Below, piece after piece: positions 50,701 to 58,996 of a stretch of 64,000 nucleotides of DNA; the first letter of the stretch is position 1, and every line of letters starts with the position of its first letter. Location of the stretch: the NCBI GenBank assembly GCA_014960805.1, contig CP063163.1, positions 2,622,001 to 2,686,000 of the forward strand, read 5' to 3'. Both the position numbers and the translations under genes were made by a program. The notes beneath the pieces are model-generated. The model was not told the origin of the DNA, did no database searches, and worked only from the letters and a program-made list of their open reading frames with translations. The stretch is from Cytobacillus suaedae (GTDB lineage Bacteria > Bacillota > Bacilli > Bacillales > Bacillaceae_L).

Positions 50701-52507
50701 CGATACCAATCAAAATAAAGGTGTTACGAAGGATTTTACAGTTGTAAAAGATACTGTAGTTTCTGATATAACGACGGTTGAGCTCGGAGATGGAAGAGTT
50801 TCTTCGGATAATACATCAGCCTATCCAATCAGTGGAACAAGTGTCGAAGAAGGAGCCACTGTTATTGTAGAAATAACAGATGGAGTCAATAGTGTAACAG
50901 AAACTGCATTAGTGGTTGATGGTAGATATCACATTCCTTTAGATTTAACATCACTAAATGAAGGTTCACTTCAAGTCACTGTGACTCAGCAAGATATTGC
51001 AGGAAATAGTAGTAATCAATTACTGCAAACCATAGAAAAGGATACAGAAATTAGTGCACCTGTAATTACAACGAGTCAATTAGCTCGGAAATCTACTGGC
51101 TATACTTATAACCTTCTTGGCACAGGTGAAGCGGGTAGTACAGTTACAGTTATTATCTATGGCCAATCCAGTCCTGAAGTTATAACAAATACGTATGTGT
51201 TAGATGAGACTGGTAATTTTACTGATAGTATTGACCTTACTCCTTTACAAGGCCAGAAGCCATTTATTTTAATCAACCAAGTGGATTCTTATGGAAATTC
51301 AAGTAAACAACAAATTACCGGTATCTCGAGCTATATTGTAGGATCAGGTGATAACTTATGGAAAATATCAACCGTTCTAGGTACAACTATAGAAGAGTTA
51401 CGCTCCATGAATAATTTAACAACCGATATGATTTATATTGGTCAACAATTAAATGTACCTTTAGTCGCAGGACTTGAGACAATTGCTGTTTCTGAAGAAC
51501 AGGCATTTAACATGGGGTATTTATATCATGGAAGTTCAAACATATTTATGGAAACAATGAAAAACACACAAGGTTCGATTAACGTCGTAGCCCCTACTTA
51601 CTTTGATATAAATCCTGATGGTTCGTTAAAAATGACACAAGTAGTCGACCGTTATTTTATTGCGAATATGCAAAGTAGTGGTATACGTGTTGTTCCATTT
51701 CTAAGCAACCACTGGGACCGTGCACTTGGAGAAAAAGCGCTACAAAATCGAGAACAGCTCACCGATCAAATTGCAGAAGCCATTCGAATTTATAATCTAG
51801 ACGGAGTAAATATCGATATCGAAAATGTGACTCATGAATACCGTGATGAATACACAGAGTTCACGAAAATGTTAAGAGCCAAAATTCCTGCAGATAAAGA
51901 AGTGTCTGTTGCAGTGGCAGGTAACCCAAGAGGCTTTACAGTAGGCTGGCATGGCTCTTACGACTATAATAACTTAGCACTTTCCTCTGACTACTTGATG
52001 ATTATGGCATATGATGAAAGCTATGCAGGTAGTGAACCAGGACCAGTTGCTAGTATTGGTTTTGTTGAAAAGTCAATCCAATATGCTCTTAACAATGGTG
52101 TTCCAAAAGAAAAAATTGTTTTAGGTATAGGTCACTATGGCAGATATTGGCAAGAAGGAGCAACGGTTGGTGGATATGGTATTTCAAATGCGCAAGTAGC
52201 AGAAGCAATTAAACTTTATAACGGCGTGGTTACATTTGATGAGGCTAGTAAATCTCCAAAAGCTACCTTTACGATAAATGAAGGAGATCCGATTCTAGAT
52301 GTATACGGAAGGATTCTTCAACCAGGTAATTATACGATATGGTTTGAAAATGAAGAATCCATAAAAGCGAAGTATGAACTTGTGGAGAAATACGGAATAA
52401 AAGGAACAGGTAATTGGGGATTAGAACAGGAAAATCCAGCATTTTGGAATGCATTTTCAGGTTGGGTTAATCCAACTGTCCCTGTATCAGGAGAAGGTTC
52501 TCAATAA
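47792..52507 (+). CDS. Giant LysM / Ig-like repeat / GH18 glycosidase
   Basis: 1571 residues from ATG 47792 (AGGTGGAG upstream). A helical N-terminal part with a hydrophobic stretch near 60-77 is followed by five LysM modules (about 102-144, 147-190, 220-262, 290-332, 360-402) joined by Pro/Thr linkers. Eight Ig-like repeats of about 94 residues come next (about 415-1175, each with a TD..GN and a late D.AGN motif). A sixth LysM lies near 1180-1223, then a GH18 domain to the end, with catalytic DGVNIDIE (Asp1337 to Glu1344). The catalytic part is like YaaH/SleL, N-acetylglucosaminidases of spore cortex fragments. The repeat stalk would hold the enzyme far from its LysM anchor. Confidence 0.85.
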   Translation: MEIQRFKLVQDGEHFSLEVYLDSFDTEFANELGHTDTNQRNFLQEAKKIAKEQFPNLKITTIKVLTGAMLIGVINLSDIGSRSVEASTNTYQTVPGVPIVTHVVKSGDTLSLIAKLYNVTVTDLKTFNNLNTDMIRVGQSIQIPYYSYIVVSGDTLSTIAKKLNTSVTAIKDANNLTGDLIYLGQKLVIPISKTTTVEEPTSTPTPTPTVTDQEQELTPYTVKSGDTLGAIAKNYGTTVEEIQRINNLTTTLIYPGQVLNIRNKVASSTPSEPVPTTPEEPTPDTQPISYSVIAGDTLSIIAKKFNVTVDDIKEMNNLTSDMIFVGQKLKIPNPNEQVTSTEPAPVTVQPPDQSVETITYTVVSGDTLSRIAGSYQTTVSALKEMNNLTSDMIFINQKLLIPKATVVTDQTAPITPSIDVPHLINQNNANAVTISGKTESLAKMVISITDQTGRIINQETTADIEGSFSINSNVSTLQDGNITFEVFAVDQAGNISTAIKLTVQKDVLAPTNLMIVDEGTISSSNQTAYQFSGSVAGAKNVKLQMTDEHGTVLTKEISVTDNTFNQSIDLSGLADGRISITAFAVDESGNETNTSTMELNKDTVGPSLSLVSIPSFINTNNQHAFTLSGVTEPGSTITITVTDQTHVIDKQVTADKDGNFMVIVDGRILNEGNITVETKSIDPSGNESESQSAQIIKDVTVSELVLAELTTINHENSTAYAITGKGEPNTSIITVITDRLGNTIQQSVTTDENGHFEIGLDLTSLQEGAVSIRSYQIDDAENKSNVITKVVQKDTSQPLEVIINPLETLTQQNASNYTITGTGEPENTVEITFTDNLGNEVRKETLVRADGTYNFTADLSSFSGDQLTTTIKQTDKAGNTSPETTSTAAIDNAGPQNLDTTFSSIVNSDSASNFMLTGKTEPNAKVEIEFSDGTTNLVQTVNADSEGNFTVTTDLTRFADGEIRGQIITIDTNQNKGVTKDFTVVKDTVVSDITTVELGDGRVSSDNTSAYPISGTSVEEGATVIVEITDGVNSVTETALVVDGRYHIPLDLTSLNEGSLQVTVTQQDIAGNSSNQLLQTIEKDTEISAPVITTSQLARKSTGYTYNLLGTGEAGSTVTVIIYGQSSPEVITNTYVLDETGNFTDSIDLTPLQGQKPFILINQVDSYGNSSKQQITGISSYIVGSGDNLWKISTVLGTTIEELRSMNNLTTDMIYIGQQLNVPLVAGLETIAVSEEQAFNMGYLYHGSSNIFMETMKNTQGSINVVAPTYFDINPDGSLKMTQVVDRYFIANMQSSGIRVVPFLSNHWDRALGEKALQNREQLTDQIAEAIRIYNLDGVNIDIENVTHEYRDEYTEFTKMLRAKIPADKEVSVAVAGNPRGFTVGWHGSYDYNNLALSSDYLMIMAYDESYAGSEPGPVASIGFVEKSIQYALNNGVPKEKIVLGIGHYGRYWQEGATVGGYGISNAQVAEAIKLYNGVVTFDEASKSPKATFTINEGDPILDVYGRILQPGNYTIWFENEESIKAKYELVEKYGIKGTGNWGLEQENPAFWNAFSGWVNPTVPVSGEGSQ

Positions 52508-52525
52508 GAGGACCTTCTTTTTTTT
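52492..52525 (+). terminator. Intrinsic terminator of the LysM-GH18 gene
   Basis: AGAAGGTTCTC pairs with GAGGACCTTCT and is followed by eight T. The stem overlaps the stop codon (52505-52507). Confidence 0.85.
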
Positions 52526-52536
52526 CACTATGAACC

Positions 52537-52672
52537 TGGACCGTTCCTTTGCGCTGCAGGCACTTGCTTTCCGCGGGGAGGGCTGCGAGCCTCCTCGGCG
52601 CACTGCGCCTGTGGGGTCTCTCATTCCCTCTACTTCCCGCAGGAGTCAAGTGCCTTCCGCTCCAATCCATTC
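52537..52672. repeat. GC-rich imperfect palindromic repeat, Bacillaceae type
   Basis: About 136 bp far richer in G+C than the surroundings. Outer arms GGCACTTG and CAAGTGCC enclose further complementary blocks (TTCCGCGGGGAG with CTTCCCGCAGGA) and a central GGCGCA/TGCGCC hairpin. Sequences of this kind, with CCGCGGGGAGG and GCAGGAGTC, recur in intergenic regions of many Bacillaceae genomes. Open frames on both strands here (for example 52449-52679) are spurious. Confidence 0.75.
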
Positions 52673-52732
52673 AGTTTAATATAAAAAGTAAATTCTAACA
52701 TTACAAAAGATCCCATGTTTTTATACAATAGA

Positions 52733-53272
52733 TTACTCCCTCACTTCATTCTTTTTCAATACACCTAAATATTCTTTCCATGGTCCTACGTCTTCTCTAT
52801 ATCTCTCTGCCATTATTCTGGTTACTTGATTTAGATGTGTTAGGTCATGAACAACCCAGGTTGATAGTAATTCCCTTAGTCGGACTTGCCCAAATGCAGG
52901 ATGAGTGCCTGTTAATTCAAAATCCACCTCAGGTTTAATAAGTATCTTTAGTTTAGATAGGCTTTCAGCTCTACAGGCCTTAAATTCAATAAGCTTTTCT
53001 TCAATTAAATGATCACTACTTTCGTCTAAATGTGAGTAACGATCAAAAACAGGGAATGGTCTGGTTTCTCCTTCATTAAGAATTATTTCTATTCTTGGTA
53101 ACCAGTTGTTTTTCTCCCCCTTTATTAAGTGGTCAATCACTTCAAGTACATTCCAAGTACCCTCCCCTTCGTTACATACTAACCAATCCTTAGTTAATCC
53201 ACCTAAAAATTGCTCTAACATTTGTGGTGTTCGTTCTAAAATCTCGATTGCTTCATTTAGCTTAAAGTTCAT
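52733..53272 (-). CDS. DinB family protein
   Basis: 179 residues. VLEVIDHLIKGE, RYSHLDES and TWVVHDLTHLNQVTRI place the metal-binding His of the DinB_2 four-helix bundle. Probably a metal-dependent thiol transferase or hydrolase of unknown substrate, not related closely to the DinB protein at 30593. ATG 53272 is well spaced from AAGGGAG; upstream ATGs at 53278 and 53296 are not. Confidence 0.8.
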   Translation of the reverse strand: MNFKLNEAIEILERTPQMLEQFLGGLTKDWLVCNEGEGTWNVLEVIDHLIKGEKNNWLPRIEIILNEGETRPFPVFDRYSHLDESSDHLIEEKLIEFKACRAESLSKLKILIKPEVDFELTGTHPAFGQVRLRELLSTWVVHDLTHLNQVTRIMAERYREDVGPWKEYLGVLKKNEVRE

Positions 53273-53430
53273 TTTCATGCTCCCTTCATGTACCATTTAA
53301 TAAGTTTCACAATATCTCAATATTTCTGATAATAAACAATTTACTTTCCCCTTTATAATAAAGATAGATAAGAAAGCGCTTAACTATTTGAAAGTGCACT
53401 TATCCAACTTCATTAAAAAGGGTGACAAAT

Positions 53431-53601
53431 ATGGAGTACAAACAAGTTAAAGAAAAATTAGAGGCATCTAAGATGGAGTTAATTTATAAATTACAAAAAC
53501 AAAATTTATCTAATGAAGAAAAAGAAAATCTACAGAAGTCAATTGCTAATATAGATTATATTATTGAATTAACGGATATGAACCACTATGAGCGTGGATG
53601 A
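53431..53601 (+). CDS. Small helical protein, DUF3896-like
   Basis: ATG after AAGGGTGA encodes 56 residues, two charged helices (KQVKEKLEASKMELIYKLQK and EEKEN...IDYIIELTD) ending NHYERG. The pattern fits the DUF3896 family of short Bacillus proteins, by memory only. Function unknown. Followed by a bidirectional terminator. Confidence 0.6.
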   Translation: MEYKQVKEKLEASKMELIYKLQKQNLSNEEKENLQKSIANIDYIIELTDMNHYERG

Positions 53602-53612
53602 AAAAATGAATT

Positions 53613-53640
53613 AAAGGAGGGGAAACTTTCCCCTCCTATA
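53613..53640. terminator. Bidirectional terminator
   Basis: AGGAGGGGAAA (53615-53625) pairs perfectly with TTTCCCCTCCT (53627-53637). It lies between the convergent genes at 53431 (plus) and 53636 (minus), overlapping the stop of the latter. Confidence 0.75.
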
Positions 53641-53905
53641 CTTTTGATTTGCTCATTATCCAATCGAGTAACCCCGCAATAATGATAGAGCCTAATGAGA
53701 GTAAGAGAAAGGCACTGCTGACTACTGCTGTTCCTAACCAGCCAATTCCTAAGAAAACGAGTAGCCAACCGAAAATTCCAATGAACATGAAACAAAGTGA
53801 AATGTAATACTTTAGTTTCTTATGTTTTGGAAAGTAAAAATTCATTGTATAATACACAAGAAAAATGACAAAAAGCACCCCAACAAATCCAACTCTAGCG
53901 TCCAT
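53636..53905 (-). CDS. Three-helix membrane protein
   Basis: 89 residues with helices GVLFVIFLVYYTMNFYF, YISLCFMFIGIFGWLLVFLG and TAVVSSAFLLLSLGSIIIAG. ATG 53905 overlaps the last codons of the aminotransferase gene by 11 bp, so expression probably depends on translational coupling. The layout is YesK-like, but identity is uncertain. Confidence 0.55.
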   Translation of the reverse strand: MDARVGFVGVLFVIFLVYYTMNFYFPKHKKLKYYISLCFMFIGIFGWLLVFLGIGWLGTAVVSSAFLLLSLGSIIIAGLLDWIMSKSKV

Positions 53906-55073
53906 CGCTTGTAAATATCCCACTGGATTCAATTTTGTGAATAGCCTTCTCCAATGTCTCTTCATCTTGTACAAGAGCTATTCGTACATACCCTTCCCCT
54001 GACTCACCAAAGGCGTTACCTGGTGTGACAACCACTCCTGCTCTGTCTAAAAGCTCATAAGCAAATGTAGTTGATGTAGTACCACTTGGTATTTTTGCCC
54101 ATACAAACATGGAAGCACTCGGACTTGTAACCTTCCACCCCAATTCATTTAAACCATTGACTAATTTATCTCTTCTCTTTTTATAAATCGCCCGTAATTG
54201 ATTACTAAAGTCGGTTTCTACCGTTAGTGCGGCAATCGCTGCTTTTTGAACTGGTAAAAAGACACCATAATCTAAATTACCTTTTAAAACATTTAAAGAA
54301 TGAATAATCTTTTCGTTTCCTACTAAATATCCAATACGGCATCCAGCCAAATTGAAGCTTTTTGAAAGAGAGTTAAATTCTACTCCAACTTCCTTTGCGC
54401 CTTCAATAGATAAAAAACTTATTGGTTTTTCCTTCTCATAATAAAGTTCAGAGTATGCAAAATCATGAATAATGATAATATTGTGTTTTTTCGCAAAAGC
54501 AATGACTTCCCCAAAAAATTCAGCAGATGCTAAGGCTGGAATTGGGTTTCCGGGAAAGTTTAGAATCATCATTTTAGCACGATCCGCAATATCGGTTGGA
54601 ATCATAGACAAATCTGGCAGAAAACCATTTTTCTCCAATAAGGGCATTGGGTATGGCTCAGCACCGGCCATAGCAACTGCAGTAGCATAGGCGGTATAGC
54701 CTGGATCTGGAACAAGAATCGTATCACCCGGATTCGCAAAAACCATCGGTAGGTGTACAAGTCCGTCTTGGGAACCCATTAGCATTAATACTTCTTGTAA
54801 TTCTATAGACACTTCGTACTTGTTATCGTAGTAGGTACATACTGCCTCCTTAAATTCTTCAAGCGCAGTTAATGTATATCCATAGGAAGTCGGCATAGTT
54901 ACATAGCTATTTAACTCATCTATTATGTAATCTGGTGGCGGTAAGTCTGGGCTTCCAACACTTAAATCTACGATATCTCTTCCTTCAGCCATTAGTTGTT
55001 TTTTATATTTCGATAATTCATTAAACACACTTTCCTTGAAGGCATTCATTCTAGTCGCCACTGTAAAATTCAT
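53895..55073 (-). CDS. Aminotransferase class I (LL-DAP aminotransferase-like)
   Basis: 392 residues of fold-type I PLP enzyme. IVDLSVGSPDLPPP binds the substrate carboxylate side, ILNFPGNPIPALAS holds the Asn, IIHDFAYSEL the Asp/Tyr for PLP, NSLSKSFNLAGCRIGY the Schiff-base Lys, and GEGYVRIALV the Arg for the carboxylate. Most similar in pattern to enzymes annotated as LL-diaminopimelate aminotransferase in Bacillaceae, though true specificity could be another amino acid. Confidence 0.8.
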   Translation of the reverse strand: MNFTVATRMNAFKESVFNELSKYKKQLMAEGRDIVDLSVGSPDLPPPDYIIDELNSYVTMPTSYGYTLTALEEFKEAVCTYYDNKYEVSIELQEVLMLMGSQDGLVHLPMVFANPGDTILVPDPGYTAYATAVAMAGAEPYPMPLLEKNGFLPDLSMIPTDIADRAKMMILNFPGNPIPALASAEFFGEVIAFAKKHNIIIIHDFAYSELYYEKEKPISFLSIEGAKEVGVEFNSLSKSFNLAGCRIGYLVGNEKIIHSLNVLKGNLDYGVFLPVQKAAIAALTVETDFSNQLRAIYKKRRDKLVNGLNELGWKVTSPSASMFVWAKIPSGTTSTTFAYELLDRAGVVVTPGNAFGESGEGYVRIALVQDEETLEKAIHKIESSGIFTSDGR

Positions 55074-55218
55074 AAAGCATCCCCTTCAAACAAATTTCTT
55101 ATTATTTCGAAAAATATATGTGATATATTACCTCACTTTTTTCATTTTGTCATGCAGAACATAATTATTACCCTAATGGTTTAAGCTAAGTAGAAACGAA
55201 AAAATATGAGGTGATTCC

Positions 55219-55728
55219 TTGAAAAAGAAGATCAGTATTCATCTTTTGTTTCTTCTTTTACTTTTTACAACGGCATGTGCAGGACCAACTGAGCTGTTTA
55301 GTGGAGTGAAAGTTAAATCTGAACTCAATACCTATATTGAAGAAATTGGCCAATTATACGAAGTTCAAAATACTCTACTTGCGGAATATGAACAAGGGTT
55401 TGTAGAAGAAACTGATAATGAGGTCGCATTGAATCATTTGAACGAGGAAATTATCCCTCCCTTTGAAGCCTTTTTACAAGACACTAGAAATGTTCAACTG
55501 GAAACAGAAGAAGTAAAAAACCTCCACGCTATCTATATCGAAGCAATGGAAGTTCAGCTAGAAGTTTTTACTGATTTTAAACAATCTCTTGAGACAGACA
55601 ATGATGCGTTATTTGACGAAGCAAATAACAAAGTTGATCAAGTCAATGAACTACTTGACCAACATGAAAACCAATTTAAGGCACTAACGAATGAACATAA
55701 CATTAAGCTTGAGTTTGCAGGGGAATGA
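55219..55728 (+). CDS. YkyA-like putative cell-wall-binding lipoprotein
   Basis: 169 residues from TTG, after GAGGTGAT. Lipobox FTTAC (Cys20); the mature part is an acidic helical bundle (LNTYIEEIGQLYEVQNTLLA, DEANNKVDQVNELLDQHENQ) matching the YkyA family of the Bacillus envelope. Role unknown; YkyA-type proteins are described as putative cell wall binders. It converges with the MutS2-like gene, with stops adjacent. Confidence 0.75.
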   Translation: MKKKISIHLLFLLLLFTTACAGPTELFSGVKVKSELNTYIEEIGQLYEVQNTLLAEYEQGFVEETDNEVALNHLNEEIIPPFEAFLQDTRNVQLETEEVKNLHAIYIEAMEVQLEVFTDFKQSLETDNDALFDEANNKVDQVNELLDQHENQFKALTNEHNIKLEFAGE

Positions 55729-57660
55729 TTACTCATTCCTCTCAATTTTCACTCCTTCTACATGTTTTTTAGAGAGTAGCTTATCAATCTTTCTATCTTC
55801 TTTCGTTTCAAAAATAATGCTCATATCATAACCCTCAGGATAAAGCTCCTCAGCCTTAATATAGAGATTTACTCTCTTTTGATTAATGACCAGTTTTTCT
55901 CCTTTTACGAAAACGATTAATTCCCCTTTATCATTAGCTGGTTTAAATACAATTCCTATGTCATTCAAAGAAGGAATTCTCACATTATCACCTATGCTAA
56001 ATTCAACCATATCTTTTTTCTGTTCTTCTTTCACTTTGTGCTTTTGGCTTCTTATATGCTTGTTATCGGAACCCAATTGGCGATCCAACTCACTCTTTCT
56101 GAAATCATCCGAGTACCCATATTTCTTTTCTTCTTTGTACGTGATTTTATGAGCATTTTCAATAATTTGAGGATGGATGCCTAGTTTCAATGAAATGGCA
56201 AAAGCTTGGCTTTCTCCTCCTTTACCAACAATTAAACGATAGGTTGGCTTAAGGGTTTCGATGTCAAACTCCATCGACCCATTTTGGAATCCTTCTGTAT
56301 TGTTTGCATAATCCTTAATCTCACTATAATGCGTTGTTGCGAGTATAGTTGCCCCTTTTTTATAAAGCTCCTGTAAAATAGCTGTCGCTAAACCCATTCC
56401 TTCAGCTGGATCTGTTCCAGACCCCAATTCATCTAATAATACAAGAGTTTGGAAGGTTGTTTCCTTTAAAATCTCAATGATATTCTTAATGTGTGATGAA
56501 AAAGTACTTAGCGATTGCTCAATACTTTGGCCATCACCAATATCTACTAGAATTTGATGAAAAATGGCAATCTCACTTTCTTCTTCCACTGGAATATGAA
56601 TACCTGATTGTGCCATAAGCGTTAACAATGCAACGGTTTTAATGGCAACTGTTTTCCCACCCGTGTTAGGTCCTGTAATCACAAGGGCATCATATTCTTC
56701 TCCCATTGCCAATGATAAAGGAACCGCCTGATCATGTAATAAAGGATGCTTGGCACCTCTTAACTTAATCGTATGATGCTCATTAATTTGAACCGAACGA
56801 CCATTGATTGATTGACTATATTTCGCTTTTGCAAAAACAAAGTCATAATGTGCCATTGTATCTACAGATACCTTGATTTCTTGTTCATGTTTTTCAACTA
56901 GTCCGGTTAACATCATTAATATTTGATGTTCTTCAACTTCTTCTTCAAATTTTAATCCACTAATTTCATCTTGAATAAGCGAGATTTCCTCTGGCTCAAT
57001 ATACACCGTAGATCCAGAAGCAGATGCATCTAACACTGTTCCATTTACATTCTTTCGATACTCTTTTTTAACAGGAATAACGTATCGTCCATTCCTGACA
57101 CTAACAATTGCATCCTGCAGATATTTAGCATACTTAGTAGACTTTACTACCTTATCGATTTTATCCTTTATTCTCTCTTCAAGGATTGCAATTTGCTTTC
57201 TGATTTTCAAAAGTTCCTTAGATGCATAATCATCTACCTTACCATTTCGGATACATCTTACAATCTCACTAGCTAGCTCTTGTAAATCAAACAATGAATA
57301 AACAAAGGTACTAATCTTAGGGGCAATTCCCTCTTTATCTTTCATAAACCTTCGAAGTTTTTCAGCACAATCTATTAAATCATAGACTGCTACTAGCTGG
57401 TCTGTACGCAGGGGGACCCCTTTGTTCATGTTATTTAAAATTTGTTGTACACCTTTTAAACCGTGAATAGGAACACTAGAACTCTTTCGTAAAATCTCCT
57501 TTGCTTCTGTCACTTCTTCTAACCAGGAAAGAATTTGTTTTTTATTAGTAGACGGTGACAGCAAATCAACCTTTTCTTTCCCTAATTCAGAAATACAGTA
57601 TGTTGAGATTGCTTCTTTAATCATATGAAATTGTAATGTCTTCATTGTATTTTGATTCAA
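55729..57660 (-). CDS. MutS2-like ATPase lacking an Smr domain
   Basis: 643 residues from TTG 57660, 8 nt after GGAGG. It has the MutS2 order: helical core and clamp (about 1-310 with RNGRYVIPVKKEYRKNVNG and DASASGSTVYIEP), then the ABC-type ATPase with Walker A GPNTGGKTVAIKT (about 330), LSTFSSHI signature and VLLDELGSGTDPAEG Walker B. Canonical MutS2 is about 780 residues and ends in an Smr nuclease domain; here the end is a KOW-like segment (GDNVRIPSLNDIGIVF) followed by an unrelated tail. A role in branched-DNA or ribosome-collision handling is possible without nuclease activity. Confidence 0.8.
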   Translation of the reverse strand: MNQNTMKTLQFHMIKEAISTYCISELGKEKVDLLSPSTNKKQILSWLEEVTEAKEILRKSSSVPIHGLKGVQQILNNMNKGVPLRTDQLVAVYDLIDCAEKLRRFMKDKEGIAPKISTFVYSLFDLQELASEIVRCIRNGKVDDYASKELLKIRKQIAILEERIKDKIDKVVKSTKYAKYLQDAIVSVRNGRYVIPVKKEYRKNVNGTVLDASASGSTVYIEPEEISLIQDEISGLKFEEEVEEHQILMMLTGLVEKHEQEIKVSVDTMAHYDFVFAKAKYSQSINGRSVQINEHHTIKLRGAKHPLLHDQAVPLSLAMGEEYDALVITGPNTGGKTVAIKTVALLTLMAQSGIHIPVEEESEIAIFHQILVDIGDGQSIEQSLSTFSSHIKNIIEILKETTFQTLVLLDELGSGTDPAEGMGLATAILQELYKKGATILATTHYSEIKDYANNTEGFQNGSMEFDIETLKPTYRLIVGKGGESQAFAISLKLGIHPQIIENAHKITYKEEKKYGYSDDFRKSELDRQLGSDNKHIRSQKHKVKEEQKKDMVEFSIGDNVRIPSLNDIGIVFKPANDKGELIVFVKGEKLVINQKRVNLYIKAEELYPEGYDMSIIFETKEDRKIDKLLSKKHVEGVKIERNE

Positions 57661-58198
57661 TGGTTTTTCCTCCAATTTTTGTTTTACACTTGTTTGTTTT
57701 TTCCCACTCTATGATTCATTCATTTATCTCTAAGAACGCAAAAAACCGCAAAGAACACATCGTTCCTTGCGGTAAACTTAATAGTCAACGTTAGTAAAAT
57801 AGATAAGCCTAAATATTAGTATTCAAATAAACCCCAAGAAAATTGTCCTTCTCCTGGAATCCTTATTAAAATACAAAAAACTGTACATCAAGCACAGCGT
57901 CTCATCAATTCTATTATCGAATGTTTTACGCAATGTGTTCTTAACAATAAACTTTTTAACCATAACAAATAAAACGGCACTTGGACGTTATTTGTGGAAA
58001 AATAGTTTATTTATGAAATTACTTAGTTAAGAACGACTCCCTGCATACAAACATTCTCCTTTTAATTTTACTCATTCATAATATACTCCACCTGTTAACT
58101 TTTGTCTAGAATTTTTTCCTAAAATAGAGAAGTTTTCCATTTGTACATGCATATACATACTAGTAAGGAAATTAAGACATGCTTAGGGGTGATTTTTA
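57661..58198. other. Intergenic gap with an orphan terminator
   Basis: About 540 bp between divergent genes. It contains a strong minus-strand terminator (57740-57773) for which no gene is evident. A 46-codon minus frame (57825-57963) and a short C-terminal-like peptide (IRIPGEGQFSWGLFEY, stop near 57822) lack ribosome sites and may be remnants. Confidence 0.45.
57740..57773 (-). terminator. Terminator upstream of the MutS2-like gene
   Basis: ACCGCAA-GAAC (57745-57756) pairs with GTTC-TTGCGGT (57762-57773), with one mismatch. On the minus strand it is followed by six T. Positioned about 80 bp before the MutS2-like start, it could attenuate that gene or end a lost one. Confidence 0.75.
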
Positions 58199-58639
58199 AT
58201 GAAGCTGGTGTACATAAGTAAAAAATGGATTATGTTCGTTTCATTCTGTTTTCTAGCCGCCATTACAAGTTGGTATGTGGTTGATCGTGAAACCTTACCT
58301 ACTGCTCAAGACCATAATCAAGAATATGTTATAAATATGGTGACTGGGGAATTTAAGAGTAAAACTGAGGATGGAAAGGAAATAGAGGCTTATCGTTGGG
58401 ATCCAGGTACTATCTATATTCCAAAGGGACAAAATGTAAAATTAAGTATTTACGGAGTAAATGGTAAAGAACATCCATTCATCATTGAAGGTACCGATAT
58501 CAAAGGAACTGTAACAAAGGGTAAAGAAACCATCGTCAATCTAAAGTTTGATGAAGAGGGTGTTTATCGCTTAATCTGTCTAACACACCCAGACATTGCA
58601 CACAACGGACCCATGATTGCTTATATTGTTGTTGATTAA
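58199..58639 (+). CDS. Membrane-anchored cupredoxin
   Basis: 146 residues. An N-terminal helix (IMFVSFCFLAAITSWYVV) anchors an external cupredoxin domain with a complete type 1 copper site: His92 (GKEHPF), Cys127 and His130 (ICLTHPD) and Met139 (NGPM). Such proteins carry electrons or hold copper outside the membrane; nitrosocyanin- and plastocyanin-like domains share the layout. No oxidase subunit adjoins. AGGGGTGA before the ATG. Confidence 0.8.
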   Translation: MKLVYISKKWIMFVSFCFLAAITSWYVVDRETLPTAQDHNQEYVINMVTGEFKSKTEDGKEIEAYRWDPGTIYIPKGQNVKLSIYGVNGKEHPFIIEGTDIKGTVTKGKETIVNLKFDEEGVYRLICLTHPDIAHNGPMIAYIVVD

Positions 58640-58649
58640 TAAAAAAAGC

Positions 58650-58676
58650 AAAGCTCGGACGTAGTATCCGAGCTTT
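58650..58676. terminator. Bidirectional terminator between cupredoxin and ydjO
   Basis: AAAGCTCGGA (58650-58659) pairs with TCCGAGCTTT (58667-58676); the minus direction has a long T run. Confidence 0.85.
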
Positions 58677-58682
58677 CCTTCT

Positions 58683-58895
58683 TTAGCTTGTAGCTTTATT
58701 AATAGCACTATGGTTTGTAAGCGCTTGGAGCTCTCGAGTAGCTTCTACCATCTCACTGTTACACAATGGACAGGCTGGAATTTCCGTGCTTTTAAAATTA
58801 TCTCGCAGCCAACATTTACACTCATCCGAAGAACATTCCCAAACTTTTGTTTCAACTTTTACTACTTCTTCTTCAAATTTTCTACCAAATGCCAT
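58683..58895 (-). CDS. ydjO: YdjO-like cold-inducible protein
   Basis: 70 residues starting MAFGRKFEEEVVKVETKVWE. Four cysteines in ECSSDECKCWLRDN and PACPLCNSEMVE form a probable zinc ribbon. Size and motifs match B. subtilis YdjO (69 residues), described as cold-inducible; its molecular role is unknown. ATG 58895 follows GGAGGG; an upstream TTG is part of that site. Confidence 0.8.
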   Translation of the reverse strand: MAFGRKFEEEVVKVETKVWECSSDECKCWLRDNFKSTEIPACPLCNSEMVEATRELQALTNHSAINKATS

Positions 58896-58996
58896 AATTA
58901 ATCCCTCCAAGCTACCAAAAAAACAACGTTGGATAGCAACAAATTTAATACCAGACCCATGGCTACCTACATTACCAAATTTGTAAAAGAAAAAAA

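Noticed and set aside
52449-52679. Arg/Pro-rich frames on both strands
   Set aside because: They lie within the GC-rich palindromic repeat and have no translation signals.
57825-57963. 46-codon minus-strand frame starting MVKKFIVKN
   Set aside because: No ribosome site, and a competing short frame ends inside it; coding cannot be supported.
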